Source of the DNA: Thamnidium elegans | Taxonomy: Eukaryota; Mucoromycota; Mucoromycetes; Mucorales; Mucoraceae | NCBI GenBank assembly: GCA_025201345.1 | Contig: JAIXMG010000031.1 | Span: forward strand, 62,001-126,000 | Direction: 5' to 3' | DNA length: 64,000 nucleotides | Shown: positions 25,469 to 38,674 of the stretch, piece after piece | How positions within the stretch are numbered: the first letter of the stretch is position 1 | Layout: each line of letters begins with the position of its first letter | Position numbers and translations under genes: made by a program | Notes under the pieces: generated by a model | What the model was told of the DNA's origin: nothing | Databases searched by the model: none | What the model saw: only the letters and a program-made list of their open reading frames with translations

Positions 25469-27132
25469 ATGTATACGCGATATAAAAAGGACTCATCACA
25501 ATCACCAATGTCGCGATCCTCTCCAACCTCTCGACGAAGTTTTAGTGTACCCAATGCAGCTGATCATCGCAATGCAAGACGTAATTTATATGAAGAATCC
25601 TTTACATATGAAAGAGAATCAGATATGCTTAATATTGACGACATTGATCATGAAGCCATACAAAATGATGCAGAATTAAGAGGTAGGTTAAAAAACGTCT
25701 GCTGTTGTTATTATTACTTAATTAAAGTATAGGGTTATCACAAAACAAGTCCGCTTTTACTGATGATAGATATGATTACTTTGACGAAGTAGAGGAACTT
25801 GTTCATGACTCTGAGGAAGAAGATAAATACTTAAGTCACTTAGACGAGAATTTAAACCAACCCGAAACACCTTTGCTGAGTTATTCTCATTCAAGTGAAA
25901 TCAGAGAATTGACTAGCAATAAGAAGACTAATATTAGCAGTGAAATCAACAACAACAAGAATACTATTAACGGTGATACTCGCAGTAACAAAAAGCAACA
26001 AAAAGCTAAGACGTTGAAAGAAACATGCGAGTATGGTTTCTATGAAATTTTGAGAGCACTTGTGTTTTTATTTTTTATGGTTTATTGGATTATTAAAGAG
26101 CCTATTATTCGAACGGTCACTTTATTCACCATGATTGTATCAGCTCTTATTGTCGATCCTGCCTTATTTATTTGGTCGTCTTTGCCTAATAATGAAAACT
26201 GGATGCCCAGCGCCAAACTTCGCAAAAAAATAACTACTTGGTGCACTTTGATTGTTTTCTCACTTTTATGCATCCCCTTATATAAGTATACCAAACCTTA
26301 TATACCTGTCTCCGTGGATTTTTTCTCTTCTAAATTTAGCCGTCCAGAACAATCAAATACTAATTTAATGCAATCAATAAATTTATTACGAAAAGAGGTA
26401 GAAAAATCACAAGAACGAATTTCACAACTTGAAATTCACTTCCGTAAACATGAAAGCGTTCTCGGTGAACATGAAAACGTCCTCAGTAAACATGAAATCA
26501 GCCATGGTGAACATGAAAGCGTCCTCAATAAACTTGAAGATATACTAAATAGTATTGAAGACACTGTAGACGATGCACTCGCAACATATCACCAGGATGC
26601 ATTGAACAAGGCAGACTTTGCGCTTTCTTCTCGAGGCGCTAGTACTCTCGTAACCCTAACAAGTTCTTCTTGGTCCCCCCTCCCCGCATGGACACAGGGC
26701 TTATATCGATTTGCAGGATTACCATTTATTACTAGTTCACCTGAAATAGCTATTTCCCCAAATAATCATGTAGGCGAGTGTTGGTATATGTATGGAGATA
26801 CAGGAACATTAGGTATATCACTCAGTGAGGAAATTCGTGTCAAAGGTATCGCTATAGAATATCCCTCAAAAGAAGTAATTAACGACATGTCTTCAGCACC
26901 TAAAGATGTGCAAGTTTTTGGAATTCAAGACTTCTATAAAAATACAGAACGCTGGTTCTTGCTTGGTGACTTTAAATATGACATTAACAAGGGAGAATCA
27001 ATACAATTATTCGACACAATTGACTTACAAACCTTATTTAAAGTAGTTGTTGTTAAAGTAAGATCAAATTGGGGTCACGCGGAACACACTGACTTGTATC
27101 GCGTCCGAGTTCACGGTGAACCCAGAATATAA
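25469..27132 (+). CDS. SUN-domain (Sad1/UNC-84) nuclear-envelope protein (537 aa, 2 exons)
   Basis: Exon 1 is 25469-25682 and exon 2 is 25733-27132. The N-terminal roughly 170 residues are acidic and Ser-rich (nucleoplasmic side expected). Hydrophobic segments follow at about 176-220 (ALVFLFFMVYWIIKEP, TLFTMIVSALIVDPALFIW) and 237-256 (TLIVFSLLCIPLYKY). A coiled coil (residues about 285-355) contains four HE-repeat heptads (HESVLGEHENVLSKHE...HESVLNKLE). The SUN domain occupies about 373-535: NKADFALSSRGAS, ISPNNHVGECWYMYGDTGTLGISLS, IRVKGIAIEYPSKE, APKDVQVFGI and NWGHAEHTDLYRVRVHG. SUN proteins join KASH proteins across the perinuclear space (LINC complex), anchoring the nucleus and spindle pole. 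I start at 25469 because upstream sequence is T-rich and non-coding. Confidence 0.92.
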
Positions 27133-27654
27133 ATCTATTATATTCTTTTATCATTATCATTATCATTATGAATAGTAAATATGTATATACTAAATATCAA
27201 ATAGTAATAAATAAAATATATTTATTATCAATTCTTCAAAAATGTATATTTGTATTTCCCAATTTCAATGGTAAGCTTTAAATAGAGGGCCCTGATAGTC
27301 GTAGTTTATCCAGGGAGATAATTGGACGTGTAGAAGGTTAACCCCTGCATATTCTATGACAACTTTTGAGTGTATTGAATAGTAGTACGTTTAAATATAA
27401 GATAGCAATTGATTAGCAGATATATGTAACCAACTGATCTATTATTATGCACTTTTTTCTTTCGTATTTATACAAATATAAAGACTTGATACGCTAGTTA
27501 ACGTAAATTTATTGAAAAATAAATTGGCAAACGAAACAAAAAAGAAGCGATACTTATGATGCTAGCCAGGAATGCAATATATCTTAAATCGGGTTGAAGG
27601 AAAACAATTCTCTTTTTTATACAACCCCTTTCTCTTTCTTTACTAATTATAAAA
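27133..27654. other. intergenic between SUN gene and orphan gene
   Basis: AT-rich region holding the SUN-gene 3' end and the promoter of the next gene. I see nothing else in it. Confidence 0.6.
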
Positions 27655-29031
27655 ATGCTTCAGGACGAATACGGAGGACATAGGAAAATCAATAATGAAT
27701 ACGAAAATCTATTAGCATCATGGAAACTTGAACAGCTAAATAACCCATCCACCAATATCAAAAGGTCTAAAATTAATAAAACGGAACACGCTCAATTCAC
27801 TCTAATACATTTATTCAATGACTACTTGAATCAAATATGGTCTGATTCACAAAGCATGGTACAATGTGCCGAGGCTTGGGCAAGCCAAAAGGCCGAATTA
27901 AATCCTGCTGAAAGCGCTTTCACTATGAATATACATGGATTACATTTAATGAAGCAATCTCTTCGGAAAAGACAACAACTTTTTAGGATCGTGGATGAAC
28001 TGAATAATATATGCTACGTCGAAAATGAAAAATTATATGAATCACTGAGTTCTTCATCCGATTCTACCATATCTCAAGAGTACTTGACTCAACAAAACCT
28101 TCAAAAAGCAGAATATGGTACAGATAAACAAAAAATTGAACGTGATTTAAACAGCCAAAAAGACTTTGAGTATTTTGATCTTGACGCAAACAGACAAACA
28201 ATTGACTCTGAACCTAACAGACCAGTTCGTTTGATAAGCTCACCATCTACTCCAACAATTAGTAGTCATTGGGAAGAAGGAACTCCTTGTTCTCATAATT
28301 TTACACCTGCCTGTAATTTCTCTACTTATTTCCCAAGGGATGATGATACTCATAAATTATCTTGCCACTTTTGCCAAAAGATGATTCCTTTAAAGAAAAG
28401 TTTTTCAGTTGAAAATCTCAACTCATTTCAACAAGGTATATCAAGTATAACAGACGACGAAGAAGGCAGTTCAGGAAATGATGATGACAATAGCTACGAT
28501 ATTACATCATTGTATCTTTATAGTAGGGGAGACTATCAAAGTGATACAGCAGAAAAAGAGCTAGTTTTAGAAGATAACGATCGGGCTTCAGTAAGTAAAC
28601 AACATCAGCATATAGATGATACAGAAGATAGTCAAAAGATAGAAATCGAGCATGAAAGAATGACATCTTCTCAAAGAGTAAATTACAAGAAGGATAGTTG
28701 CCTACCAGTCCGCACTTCAACTTCCTATTTACAATCAGAAAGATTTTCCGAGTCTACGAACCGTAAAGAGATATTACTCAAGAAACATTCATCTATGGAA
28801 AATAATGGAAGCATTGTCAATAAGAGTGCACAGAACAACTTATTCATAGATAATAGATCAAGCGAAAGTAGGGCAGGAGCACTTGTACCAAAATCTCACA
28901 AAAGAAATCCAAATATAAAATCAACCAAGAAAATGTCCCGCTCGCCATCTTCCATCGTTCGTTCTTTTTCAAGTAAAAATATAAATCTTTGTAATATGTT
29001 TTCAACAAGAAAATTAAATTTTGAACAATAA
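27655..29031 (+). CDS. unrecognised single-exon protein (458 aa)
   Basis: One long open frame without introns. It begins MLQDEYGGHRKINNEYEN and has an N-terminal helical part (residues about 1-135) with a dense conserved-looking block: FNDYLNQIWSDSQSMVQCAE, then AWASQKAELNPAES. The middle contains a Cys cluster (CSHNFTPAC...CHFCQK, residues about 210-245). The rest is acidic Ser/Asn-rich disorder ending in a basic tail (SRSPSSIVRSFSSKN). I recognise no family. The helical start could be a coiled-coil or small adaptor domain and the four cysteines could bind a metal; both are guesses. Codon use looks like the neighbouring genes, and the start context is a plain A-rich leader. Confidence 0.7.
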   Translation: MLQDEYGGHRKINNEYENLLASWKLEQLNNPSTNIKRSKINKTEHAQFTLIHLFNDYLNQIWSDSQSMVQCAEAWASQKAELNPAESAFTMNIHGLHLMKQSLRKRQQLFRIVDELNNICYVENEKLYESLSSSSDSTISQEYLTQQNLQKAEYGTDKQKIERDLNSQKDFEYFDLDANRQTIDSEPNRPVRLISSPSTPTISSHWEEGTPCSHNFTPACNFSTYFPRDDDTHKLSCHFCQKMIPLKKSFSVENLNSFQQGISSITDDEEGSSGNDDDNSYDITSLYLYSRGDYQSDTAEKELVLEDNDRASVSKQHQHIDDTEDSQKIEIEHERMTSSQRVNYKKDSCLPVRTSTSYLQSERFSESTNRKEILLKKHSSMENNGSIVNKSAQNNLFIDNRSSESRAGALVPKSHKRNPNIKSTKKMSRSPSSIVRSFSSKNINLCNMFSTRKLNFEQ

Positions 29032-29117
29032 ATAAGTCAACGCATATATTTTTAAAAAATAACATATATATATTTTATTTGATACTTTAATATCAGATGT
29101 AGTATTGTACAAAGGTG

Positions 29118-32100
29118 TTATTTCCTAAAGGTTTGTTTTCCTTTCATTTTCGATTTAGGTGCAAGCCATTGAGTGGGGCCGTTATAGTATTTACCCAATA
29201 AGTATCTTCCCTTCGCAGTCAATTGATCGTCATCATGTAAATGTCGCGTAACTGCTGATATGGAACGAGTAAGTACGATAGGAGAATCTCCAGTACTTAA
29301 AATTCTTTGATGGTTATCAACATGTGATAATGTATCAATAGTTAAATGGTTACTATTACTGGAATTATGCAAAACAGGATCAGGCACTGATTTTCCATTT
29401 TTTTGGTCTGCAGTTGAGTTTGACTTCTTTGGTTTCGTTAATCTAAAAAAATAAATATTACTTAGTCATATTATATTAAAAGGAATTTAATTTAAATGCT
29501 TACTTTGACCAAATATGACTACGCTTCGGCAATGCCTCCGGACTTTCAGTATCCCAATTCTCATGAGAATGAGCAGAATTTAATGATATAACGTCTCTAT
29601 CCAAATATTCAGTATCGTCTCGTGAACTTTCTGTGTTCTCTGAGTTATTATCTGCTTCATACAAAGATGCAGTGCTATGTTTTTCTGGCTCTGGTACGTA
29701 AGTAGGGACACTATGGTACGAAATGCTAGATTCTATCAATTTACTATTTTCACGTGGATGTCTACGAAGAAGTTTTTCCTTTAATAAGGCAGTACTATTA
29801 TGCAATAATGCGGCTCTCATAAAATCTTGAAAAAAAAACCCGTCAATTTCTAGTCATAATACATGTATAATACAAGCTAAAATTTACCTTTCTTAACATT
29901 GGATGCTAGCTCAAACCATGACCAAGTCTCATTACGAAATTCAAGAGTAGGTTGCTCAAACGCAAAATCTCGTAAATCTTCAATGTTCTTATCTTTGGGC
30001 CCCTAATAATAATTAAAAATATTAATAAACAGATATTAAATAATAATAATAAAAAAAAAGCCTTACTTGGTAGCTCAAACAATGTCTAGCGCCAGGAACT
30101 TTAACTAGAATAAATGCTCGATTACTTGAAGCTCTTTTCTTCATAACAGAAAGATCATCCATCGTCTTGGATTTAGTTAACTTGTGCAGGTTTTGCTTTT
30201 TAAATTTTTTGGATGAATTTGTTAATGTGTTTGAAGATGTATCAGTTTGGGTATCAGGGTCTATATCCTCGCGCGGAGGACTATTCATATTGGAATTTGG
30301 TTTTTGTAAATTGCTAACCGAACCTACTGCAGGTTGCGTATCAAAGTTTTTCATTGAACTAGACGATTTTATAACATCCTTATCCGTCTTTTCACTATTG
30401 CTATGTTGAAGTACAATGTTGGATATTCCGGTCATTTCTAATTCATTAGATGCTCCACTATTACTAGCAGTTGGCGTAGAATTAGATGTCACCATATTTG
30501 CAGATTCGATAGGTTTATGTCTCTTCTCAGGGGGAAAAAGATAGTACGATAATGCTTTGCCGAAACTATGTGTCATTTGAACACGCAATGGATGAAGATT
30601 AACTTCCAAGTGCTGTATCACCGGGATACCGCCCACAGGAGCCAGCGTAACAAAATAACATCGTAACATTTTATGACGAGAGAAATCGTATGGTTTACGC
30701 GCATCATAATAAGGGCCCAGTATATCAACAAATACTGGTGATGGAGACGTATTCTTCACTTGTACAACATCTACTTCCAATGTATTGGTAGCCGAATGAT
30801 CTTCTTTACTTACAAAAATAAAATTAAAGTTGGTCAAGGTCCATTCACTAAGAGGAGTTTCACCTTTAGAAAGCATTTCCCAAATAAGTTTTTCTGCACA
30901 CAACACAAACTTGAGATTTGTCTTGGGCTCATGATAATCTCTTCTTTGATTACTTTGCATAAGTTTAATAGCTTCCATTCCTAAATAAAGTTCTTCCAGC
31001 GTATCATACAGGGTCAATCGGATAGATTTAAACTCTTCTATACGAGATTCATCTAACAAGGCCATATTTTGACGGTACTGGTCGCGAGCATGAATTAATT
31101 GACGTGATCTGTTTTGTAAATCCACAATTTTTTCTGTAACTTCAAATAAACTTGCGCGATCTGCTGCCATCATAATTTCGCGAAGACGGGCAAGACGTTC
31201 CTTCTTTGCAGGTTCCTTATATAGCAGTAAATCGGTAGTAACTTGGTAAACAGCATTATATTGAGCTGAATCAGCTGTCACCTTGAGTTTAGGGAAATTC
31301 AATTGAACAGAATCACAACGATCTTCAAATGGATGAACTTGAGAATATGCAGTGGTATTTGTTTTAATTCTAAGAGGATTGTATTTATCATACTGTAATG
31401 TTGCAGAAATCCGATCACCAATACGCTGAAATTTATCAGAATGTTTTACATAACTAATCAACATCTCTGGCGGAATCCATGCTAACCAATGGTCACTTTC
31501 TTTAGCACCATAATGATTATCCAATAATAAATCAACGCTATCAAATTGTTCCTTCTTTGCAACGAATATTTGAAGGTTATCTAAACTTACAACAGTTCTA
31601 TGTTTTACCATTTCCATTTCAACATCAGGATCAGTTTCATCAATAATATTGAATCCTTTTACTTGAGCTCTTTCGTTGGCAACAAGTACAATGTTGTTAG
31701 GATCGCAATCACTTTGTAAGCTAATTTGAGGGTTGAGAAGATCAACAAGATAACTACTCTTCATAACATAGCCGCTAGGGATAGTCTTTAATTGCATTTT
31801 TGGGTTGTTGACATTTTCACTACGAGACATATCTACTTCATCAGAATCGCGTCCACCAAGAGGTGTTTCTTCTTCCGTTTCGTTAGGAGCAAAGAATTTC
31901 GTATCTTGCTCGGATAACAATTTTGCAATCAAATCTTCGGCCATAGATCTATCCATACCCCCTTCTTCATCATCAAGCACAAATGGTTTGAGACTATCTC
32001 CATATCGTAAATCAGACGCTTCAATAAGGTCTCTCAAGAATTTGACGGTACGAGAAGTCATATAGTATGATAAAGCACGACGATGGTCACGAAGGTCCAT

Positions 32101-35100
32101 TGCATGATATAAAATATTTCGAATCGAATTGTTCCATAAGATTTGAGGATTGTGAGCAATATATCTTACTTTAAAATAACCCATCAACTCTTCCCATTGC
32201 GTAAGTGAATCTTTTCCGAAGATTGTTGAATTGGTGTAAGTATCAGATTTTTTACCATGGACTATATCAGGCATTGCTTGCGTCGATAATTCTTTAAGAT
32301 AGCGTTGTAGTAACTCTCGTTTTTCGTACAAGATTCTTGTTTTTTCTACAATTGAATCAGACTATTAATGTAATATTGTTAATATAAAAGTAATTCTCTT
32401 TTTTCATAATGCTTTTGTAAAAAAAAAAAAAAAAAAAAAAAAACTTACAAGTTCTTCTAGTAGCTTTTCGTCTGTACCGTGTTGAAGTCGCTTCAATTCT
32501 ATATTATGAAGACGGGTCTGATGCTTTCTAATTTGTACATCAATACTTCTACTTCTGTCATGTAGTAAATTCATTTGCATTTCACGTGTATCTTTTTTTT
32601 TCAAAAAAAAAAGAAGTAAGTAAATATAATAAAGATACGTATATAATTGTTATTTACCAACTGCAGTTCCAAGAATACAATTATGAGTATTATGTAGGTA
32701 CTTATACTTTTGGATATCATCTCTGTTGTTTTGTCGAAGGTAATAAATACAGGGTGAGAAAGCAAAAGGTAAGACCTGAATCGTAGGCAGTACAGCAGGC
32801 GTGACAACATCCATCTCAATAAAATCGTCCAAGTCGACCCAATCTGATGAATCTGAGTCATTATTACATTGATAATTTAACCCTTCCATCATATCAAGTC
32901 CATTATCACTATCATCAGACAAATAATTTTGATCGGCAGGTACAGGAATGCTGATATTTTCAGCACCGGATGAAGATAAAGATTCATCACCATTACCGGA
33001 ATAGTTTGCTCGTACTGCACGTAAATCAATATTTTTCAATTGAACTTCTGCTTCAGATACAGGCCAGTTTGCTTTCAATCTCTTTTGATCTAATTTATAA
33101 TTTGCAACATTTATCACTTCTCTCCTTTGGTGCATATCAATACAAAAGAATTTAACGAACCCTTTTAAACCAACAGAGTCACCAAGCTCTTCAGTCGTTA
33201 CTTCATTAGCAACTACATTTTCATCCTTGATAAAGTACCCAATCGTGAGAGGATTAACAACAATTTTATACTTCATTGTACTCATATGTCTACCAAACTT
33301 TTTTGTAGGTCGTGTATCGGATTTAGGAAACAATGAACCATCACGAACTGGGTAACCCATAGCACCACCAAATAATCTGAACCAAGAAACGAAATGATCG
33401 ATAAAACCAGGTGTCAAATGCATCGAATTTCCTGTGACATTTCCTTTTTCGTTTTCAGGTTCTGTAGTATTGAATTTGATAACACTTAGAGATACGTGAA
33501 TATAATCAGATCTGAAGCCTCTGTAAGCATCATAATCCTAAAATTATACGTTAATAAAATCGAACTTTTTTTTTTTCGAATCAATAAAAAAAAAACTATA
33601 CCTTTTCAAGAACATTTTGAGGTGCCTTGAGTTTAACCTTGTAATGTGGTAAAAAAGTCAATAACTTACTCTTGTGAACTTCACGAGCTTCGTCACTATA
33701 GGCACCATCTTCATTACATATTTCACAATGAGGTTTACACATTCTTTCCAGCTGACATCCAAGACCCATTCGAATACCTCCAGATAATTTAAGCGCAATC
33801 TTTACAAACCTAGATTCATTTTCATTATCCTTAGAGGGAGTAGATGAATTAAAGGAAGACATGGATGTAGACTGACGCATTTGCTTTTGTGAGTTTTCAC
33901 TTAATTCTTTTCCTGAATTATCAGCTGCAATAATATAAGAAGCAGTGTATCCACCACGGACAAGGTCAGGGACACCAAATGCATAATCACGACTTATAAT
34001 CTGCATAAATTCTCCTTCCGGATTCTCTACACCAAATAACCAAACAACATCATTTCTCCATACCTTGGCAAGACCAAATCCTTTTTCACTCATATCGTAA
34101 GGATCACGTGTTCCTTTCATTACAATAGCAAGATCACCTCCACCTACAAATTTAATCTTGGCACGAGTATGAATAATAAGTCTTATTTTATCCCAGAAAC
34201 CAATTTTTTCGGAAGGATCGACAGGAGCTCTTGTAAATGTATCCATTACACGAGATATATCTTGAATAGCGGGTTGATAAGAAACACACCAACATATTTG
34301 AGATAAACCAGAGTTATGTACTTCGATATCGACAACAGAAAAGAACTTTAACGGAGTACTGGTACGGGCAACATTAATACTATAAGATGCGTTATTTTCA
34401 TCGACAATAGATATATTGATACAACGTGTGCCGTCCAAATCCCCAAGATCATCCGCAAATACATAGTTACCAGAAAGTGTCCACGCCGGTAAATTGCTAT
34501 CCTCTGTATTGGTAGGGGGGACTAGGATAAAAGGTACTGGATAGTCACGTAATTGAGCCCAAGTTTCACCAGATTTCCAATTCAAATGGAATGGAATCAA
34601 TGTCGATAACGGTGTATCCAAAGGTTGCTTCTTACCAACATTATAAATAAACTCTCTTGTCTCTTCGAGATCGAAATCGGGTGGTTTAAATCCCAAACAA
34701 GCATTCTTCATGGTGATATCTAATAACGCAGGATAAATTGGAAGGTCCACAATTTCGATACAAAACATTTCTGAAAGGTGTTGCGTTTTTTCGTCCTTGA
34801 TATCGTCAAATACTTCATCCATTTGACCAGACAAATTGACATGTCGATAATTAGCACTTTGAATTCTTTCATAGGTTGAAGCTTCCTTTAAAAGTGCTGC
34901 ATCGATATGGCGTTTCCAAGATTTCGAATTATGTTCTTGAAGTCCTTGCCAAGCGTCATTTACTCTGTTATCTGTTTCTTCATCGATATAGATCGATTCT
35001 GCTATTTATTTAAATTAGTATTTTTATTAAAAAAAAAAAGGCAGCTATAAATATTTACCTCTATCGGATCCTCTTCTTTTATCACTAGGATTTTGCATCA

Positions 35101-38100
35101 AAGTTTGAGCCTTGACTTCAAACGCTTCTTGAATTGCATTACGATTTGATTGCTCTATCAGACCAGTTTTCCAAATAGACCTTAATCTAGCCTCAAACGG
35201 ATCATCTTCAAATTGAAAGGTAAACAGATCACAGACTAGTTGCATATGAGGTATCACGACTGGTGTCTTTTTTTCCGTAGGACCGAAGAACAGAAACGAA
35301 TTACCTTTATAGATACGTGTATGCGATGCCTTTACTGCTTTGATTAAAGTCACCATACTATCGACAAAGCTACTCAATTCATAACCATAAGGAATACGCA
35401 AGTAAAGCTTGGACATTGATAACTGATTTGATTTCTTTAATGTACCCGTGTTAAAATCAACATCCTTTTCAATTGCAAAACGCATATTATCCATTTCTAA
35501 AAGTTGATCCCAATGACCTGGTCTACGAGGCGCAGCCCCGTACAAGGTCAAGTTTCGAATAGCAGTAGATGGTACCTCTCCTTGGTGCTCCACATCATTA
35601 TGCCACTGTGTTCTTAAACTATCCATACGAATATACAATTCAGTGTCTCCGCCAGGTAAAAATACATGAACGTCACTACGGTTGATTTGAAATTGAAGAT
35701 TTTGAACTGTAACTTTTTTGGCGGTGGTTGGTGACTTGAATTCCGTATTCTTTTTTGGAAAACAACGTTTAATTAAATCCATAGTTGAATGGGCCAAGAT
35801 AAGACCGGTATAATGATTGGAAATAGAGTACTGAATACCATTCTTTTTAACTACAACGGAAGGTATAAGAATAATACGTTGAGAGACTTCGAGCACCATT
35901 TCTGTTCTGGTATTAATACGTGAAATCCAAAGTAAAACCGATTTTTTATCCTCGTGATGGTGCCAATTAGGTTGATTGGGATCGAGTTCAGATCTAAATA
36001 CCCTTTCCAGAACGATATGTCGAAGTGATAGTCGAGATGTTCCAAATGATACCTGATGTGATCCTTTACCTTCTGAAGCAGCAATTGTTTCATTATCATC
36101 ATCTGAGTCCTCTGTTGATACGGATCCAATACTATGGCTGAGTTGGTGCTTTCCACGTGTTGCCGCAAATATACGAGATCCATTAAATACAAAAGACACC
36201 TGTTTAATTGATGCGATCACGCGTACACATATATCCTTTTCAGGTGCGTTATCTAAAAATCCAGTAGGTATCGGTCGTTTTCCTTTTAACCCCTTATCCA
36301 CACCTTCCAAAACTACAAGAGTATTTTTGATTTTCATTGAAGTCTTGAGAATCGAAATAAATCCAAATATCTCTGTTATATTATGAGGAGTATTAACTTG
36401 AGTCTTGGTAGATGTGTTGTTATTCTTCATATTGGTTTTGATTTGACTTGCAATACTGTTCACCCAAAATTCCAATTGACTTTCTTCCTTATTGGTGGTA
36501 TTTGTCCATAAATTTAGCACAGGAGTATCTACTGTCATTTCTACATTGATATGATGTGCATCGGGATCCCATACAACATGAATACGTTGTGCTGCTACAT
36601 CTTCTACAAAATTAACATTTAATCGAGTAAACACAGTACTTTCAAATTCTTTCATTGATATAAAAGCATTGCTTGGTTTTGTTTTTTCTTGTTTTTTCAA
36701 TTTAGGTTTTAAACTATCAATGGTATCCTCAAAGCAGGTATTTTGAACCACAATACGTGTAGATGCTTTATAATGCCATTCGATTGCATTCTTTTGAGCC
36801 GCTTCGTCAATCACCTTGGATTTCCAACTTCTTCTAAACAAATTGGTCCATGAAGGTCTGGATTGAGATTGAATACGCTGTACAGGATTTGAATTGGGTT
36901 GATATTCTGTATGGTCATCAAGGTGGGTATACTGTATGTTGGATGTAGTGGGCTGTACTGGTTCAGAGAATCTAGAAATAATTGAAACAGGTCGATTCTT
37001 TTGAGCACTATAAGTACCTGATGCTTCCAATGTAATATCAGACCAAGAAATAATACCCATTTGCATACAGGCACTCTTCATTTGCACACGAGGATTATCA
37101 ATTTGAATAGATACACTTGCTCTAGGTAGATCAAAAAACGTACTTGTATTATTTTGTTTATTACTCTTTAATCTCTGCCGTTGTGGTTGCTGATATTGTT
37201 TTTTCAGGGCTAATTTTGCTAATATATCTGCTTTGGTAACGTCTAGATACAATATAGGCTCCAGCAGGGTAAATTGAATGTTGATATATTTTTGATTTGG
37301 TCCTGAATCTTCACTATTCCAAAATAAACTTTCTTCAAAATCTATTGCGATAGGTTTTTTATTAGTAGCTGGCATGATTAAACTTTGGGCTAAATTGACA
37401 TTTAATTTGATTTCCGGTAATGTGACCATCTTCATCTCTAGATCTTTTACTGACTTGTCAAATAATGTCCAACATGTCATTCCAATTAAAAGTTGTAACT
37501 TGTAGTAAGGGTCTACACCAGCTACAAAATTCTCTGCAATACCATTTAAATGAATCTCTTCTAGTTGAAGTGTACTATGATATTCATCTTGATGCTGTAC
37601 TTCCACAATTGTATTATCAATGCATAATGTTACTGATCGAAGCAATTGGATGATATTGGCTTTATGATGTTTATCCTGTTGCTTTTGATACAATTGATCA
37701 AACCCAGCCGTTTCATTATTAGTTAAATTAGATTGTTTAAGTTGATCAATTAAATCAAGTAAAAGATTTAATTTTAACTTGAATGTATCCACTCGGGTAT
37801 TGATATCGACATCCTTTAAAGTAACACATCCAGCTGATAAATGGCAAGATACATCAATTTGAACACCAGAAGGTAAAGTCAACATTTCGATACGTTCTGG
37901 AGTAGTTAAAGATATTGTTCCTACTTTAACCATAATTTCGAAAAACTTCTCTTTAAATAAATGTTGAGCACGTTTTAAAGAATGGCGTTGGTAACTAGAA
38001 TGAAGAGTAGTTAAACGTTCAGATAAAGTATGAAAATTATCAATGGAAGGGTTAGGAGAAGAAGGTACCGAGTTAGGAACAGAGTTACAAGTTGAAGAAG

Positions 38101-38674
38101 GAATAGTGACATTGGCAAATAAAACCGAACTAAAATTAACGTGTTGTACCTTGATTTCAGCTTGTTGTTCAATATTCAGTTTAAAGTCTTGCACTTGCAC
38201 ATCGACATAATTAGCAAGACCGGCCATTAATAACTGAGCAGGTAATGCCGATGTGAATTTGATGACATATTTAACAATGGATAAAGAATACCACCAAGGT
38301 ATTTTTTTGAGAGAAGAACTGACTCTAGAAAACCTCTTGTTTCGTGTTGTTTTTTCTTTTTGTTGTCGTAAAGCAGCTAAAGCGGCTAAACTATGCAATT
38401 GAACTTGGATATCAGCCACATATATTGTAATGAATGGAGTTGGAGAAGATAAAGTGGGTCTTCGTCTTAAACGAAGCTTGAGTTTTCCTACTTTTACTGA
38501 CCATAAAGCAGTTTCAGATGACTTGTGGTGATGGTATTGAATGTCATTAATTGAAAAGAATCCAATGCGTCCAAATTTAAAATGATATCGAAGAGATAAA
38601 AGTGACTTCAAACATATTCGAGCAAGACAAAAAGCCAAGACAATGCAAATACAATTGTAAAAGCTTAAAGACAT
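29118..38674 (-). CDS. FMP27: bridge-like lipid-transfer protein of the Fmp27/Hobbit/BLTP2 family (3031 aa, 8 exons)
   Basis: Exons are 38674-35059, 35001-33602, 33537-32658, 32591-32449, 32361-30067, 30002-29888, 29825-29504 and 29442-29118, all in phase. The N terminus has one membrane helix (CICIVLAFCLARICLKSLL), then FKFGRIGFFSINDIQYH, typical of this family. A very long beta-rich body of repeating-beta-groove type follows. Family landmarks include WYSLSIVKYVIKF near the start and, in exon 5, FEDRCDSVQLNFPKLKVTADSAQYNAVYQVTTDLLLY and GGIPVIQHLEVNLHPLRVQMTHSFGKALSYYLFPPE. The C-terminal 300 residues are Ser/Asn-rich and basic. These proteins form a hydrophobic channel carrying phospholipid between the ER and the plasma membrane or other organelles. 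Yeast Fmp27 is somewhat shorter. Intron 3 ends in a T/A-tract acceptor. Confidence 0.9.
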
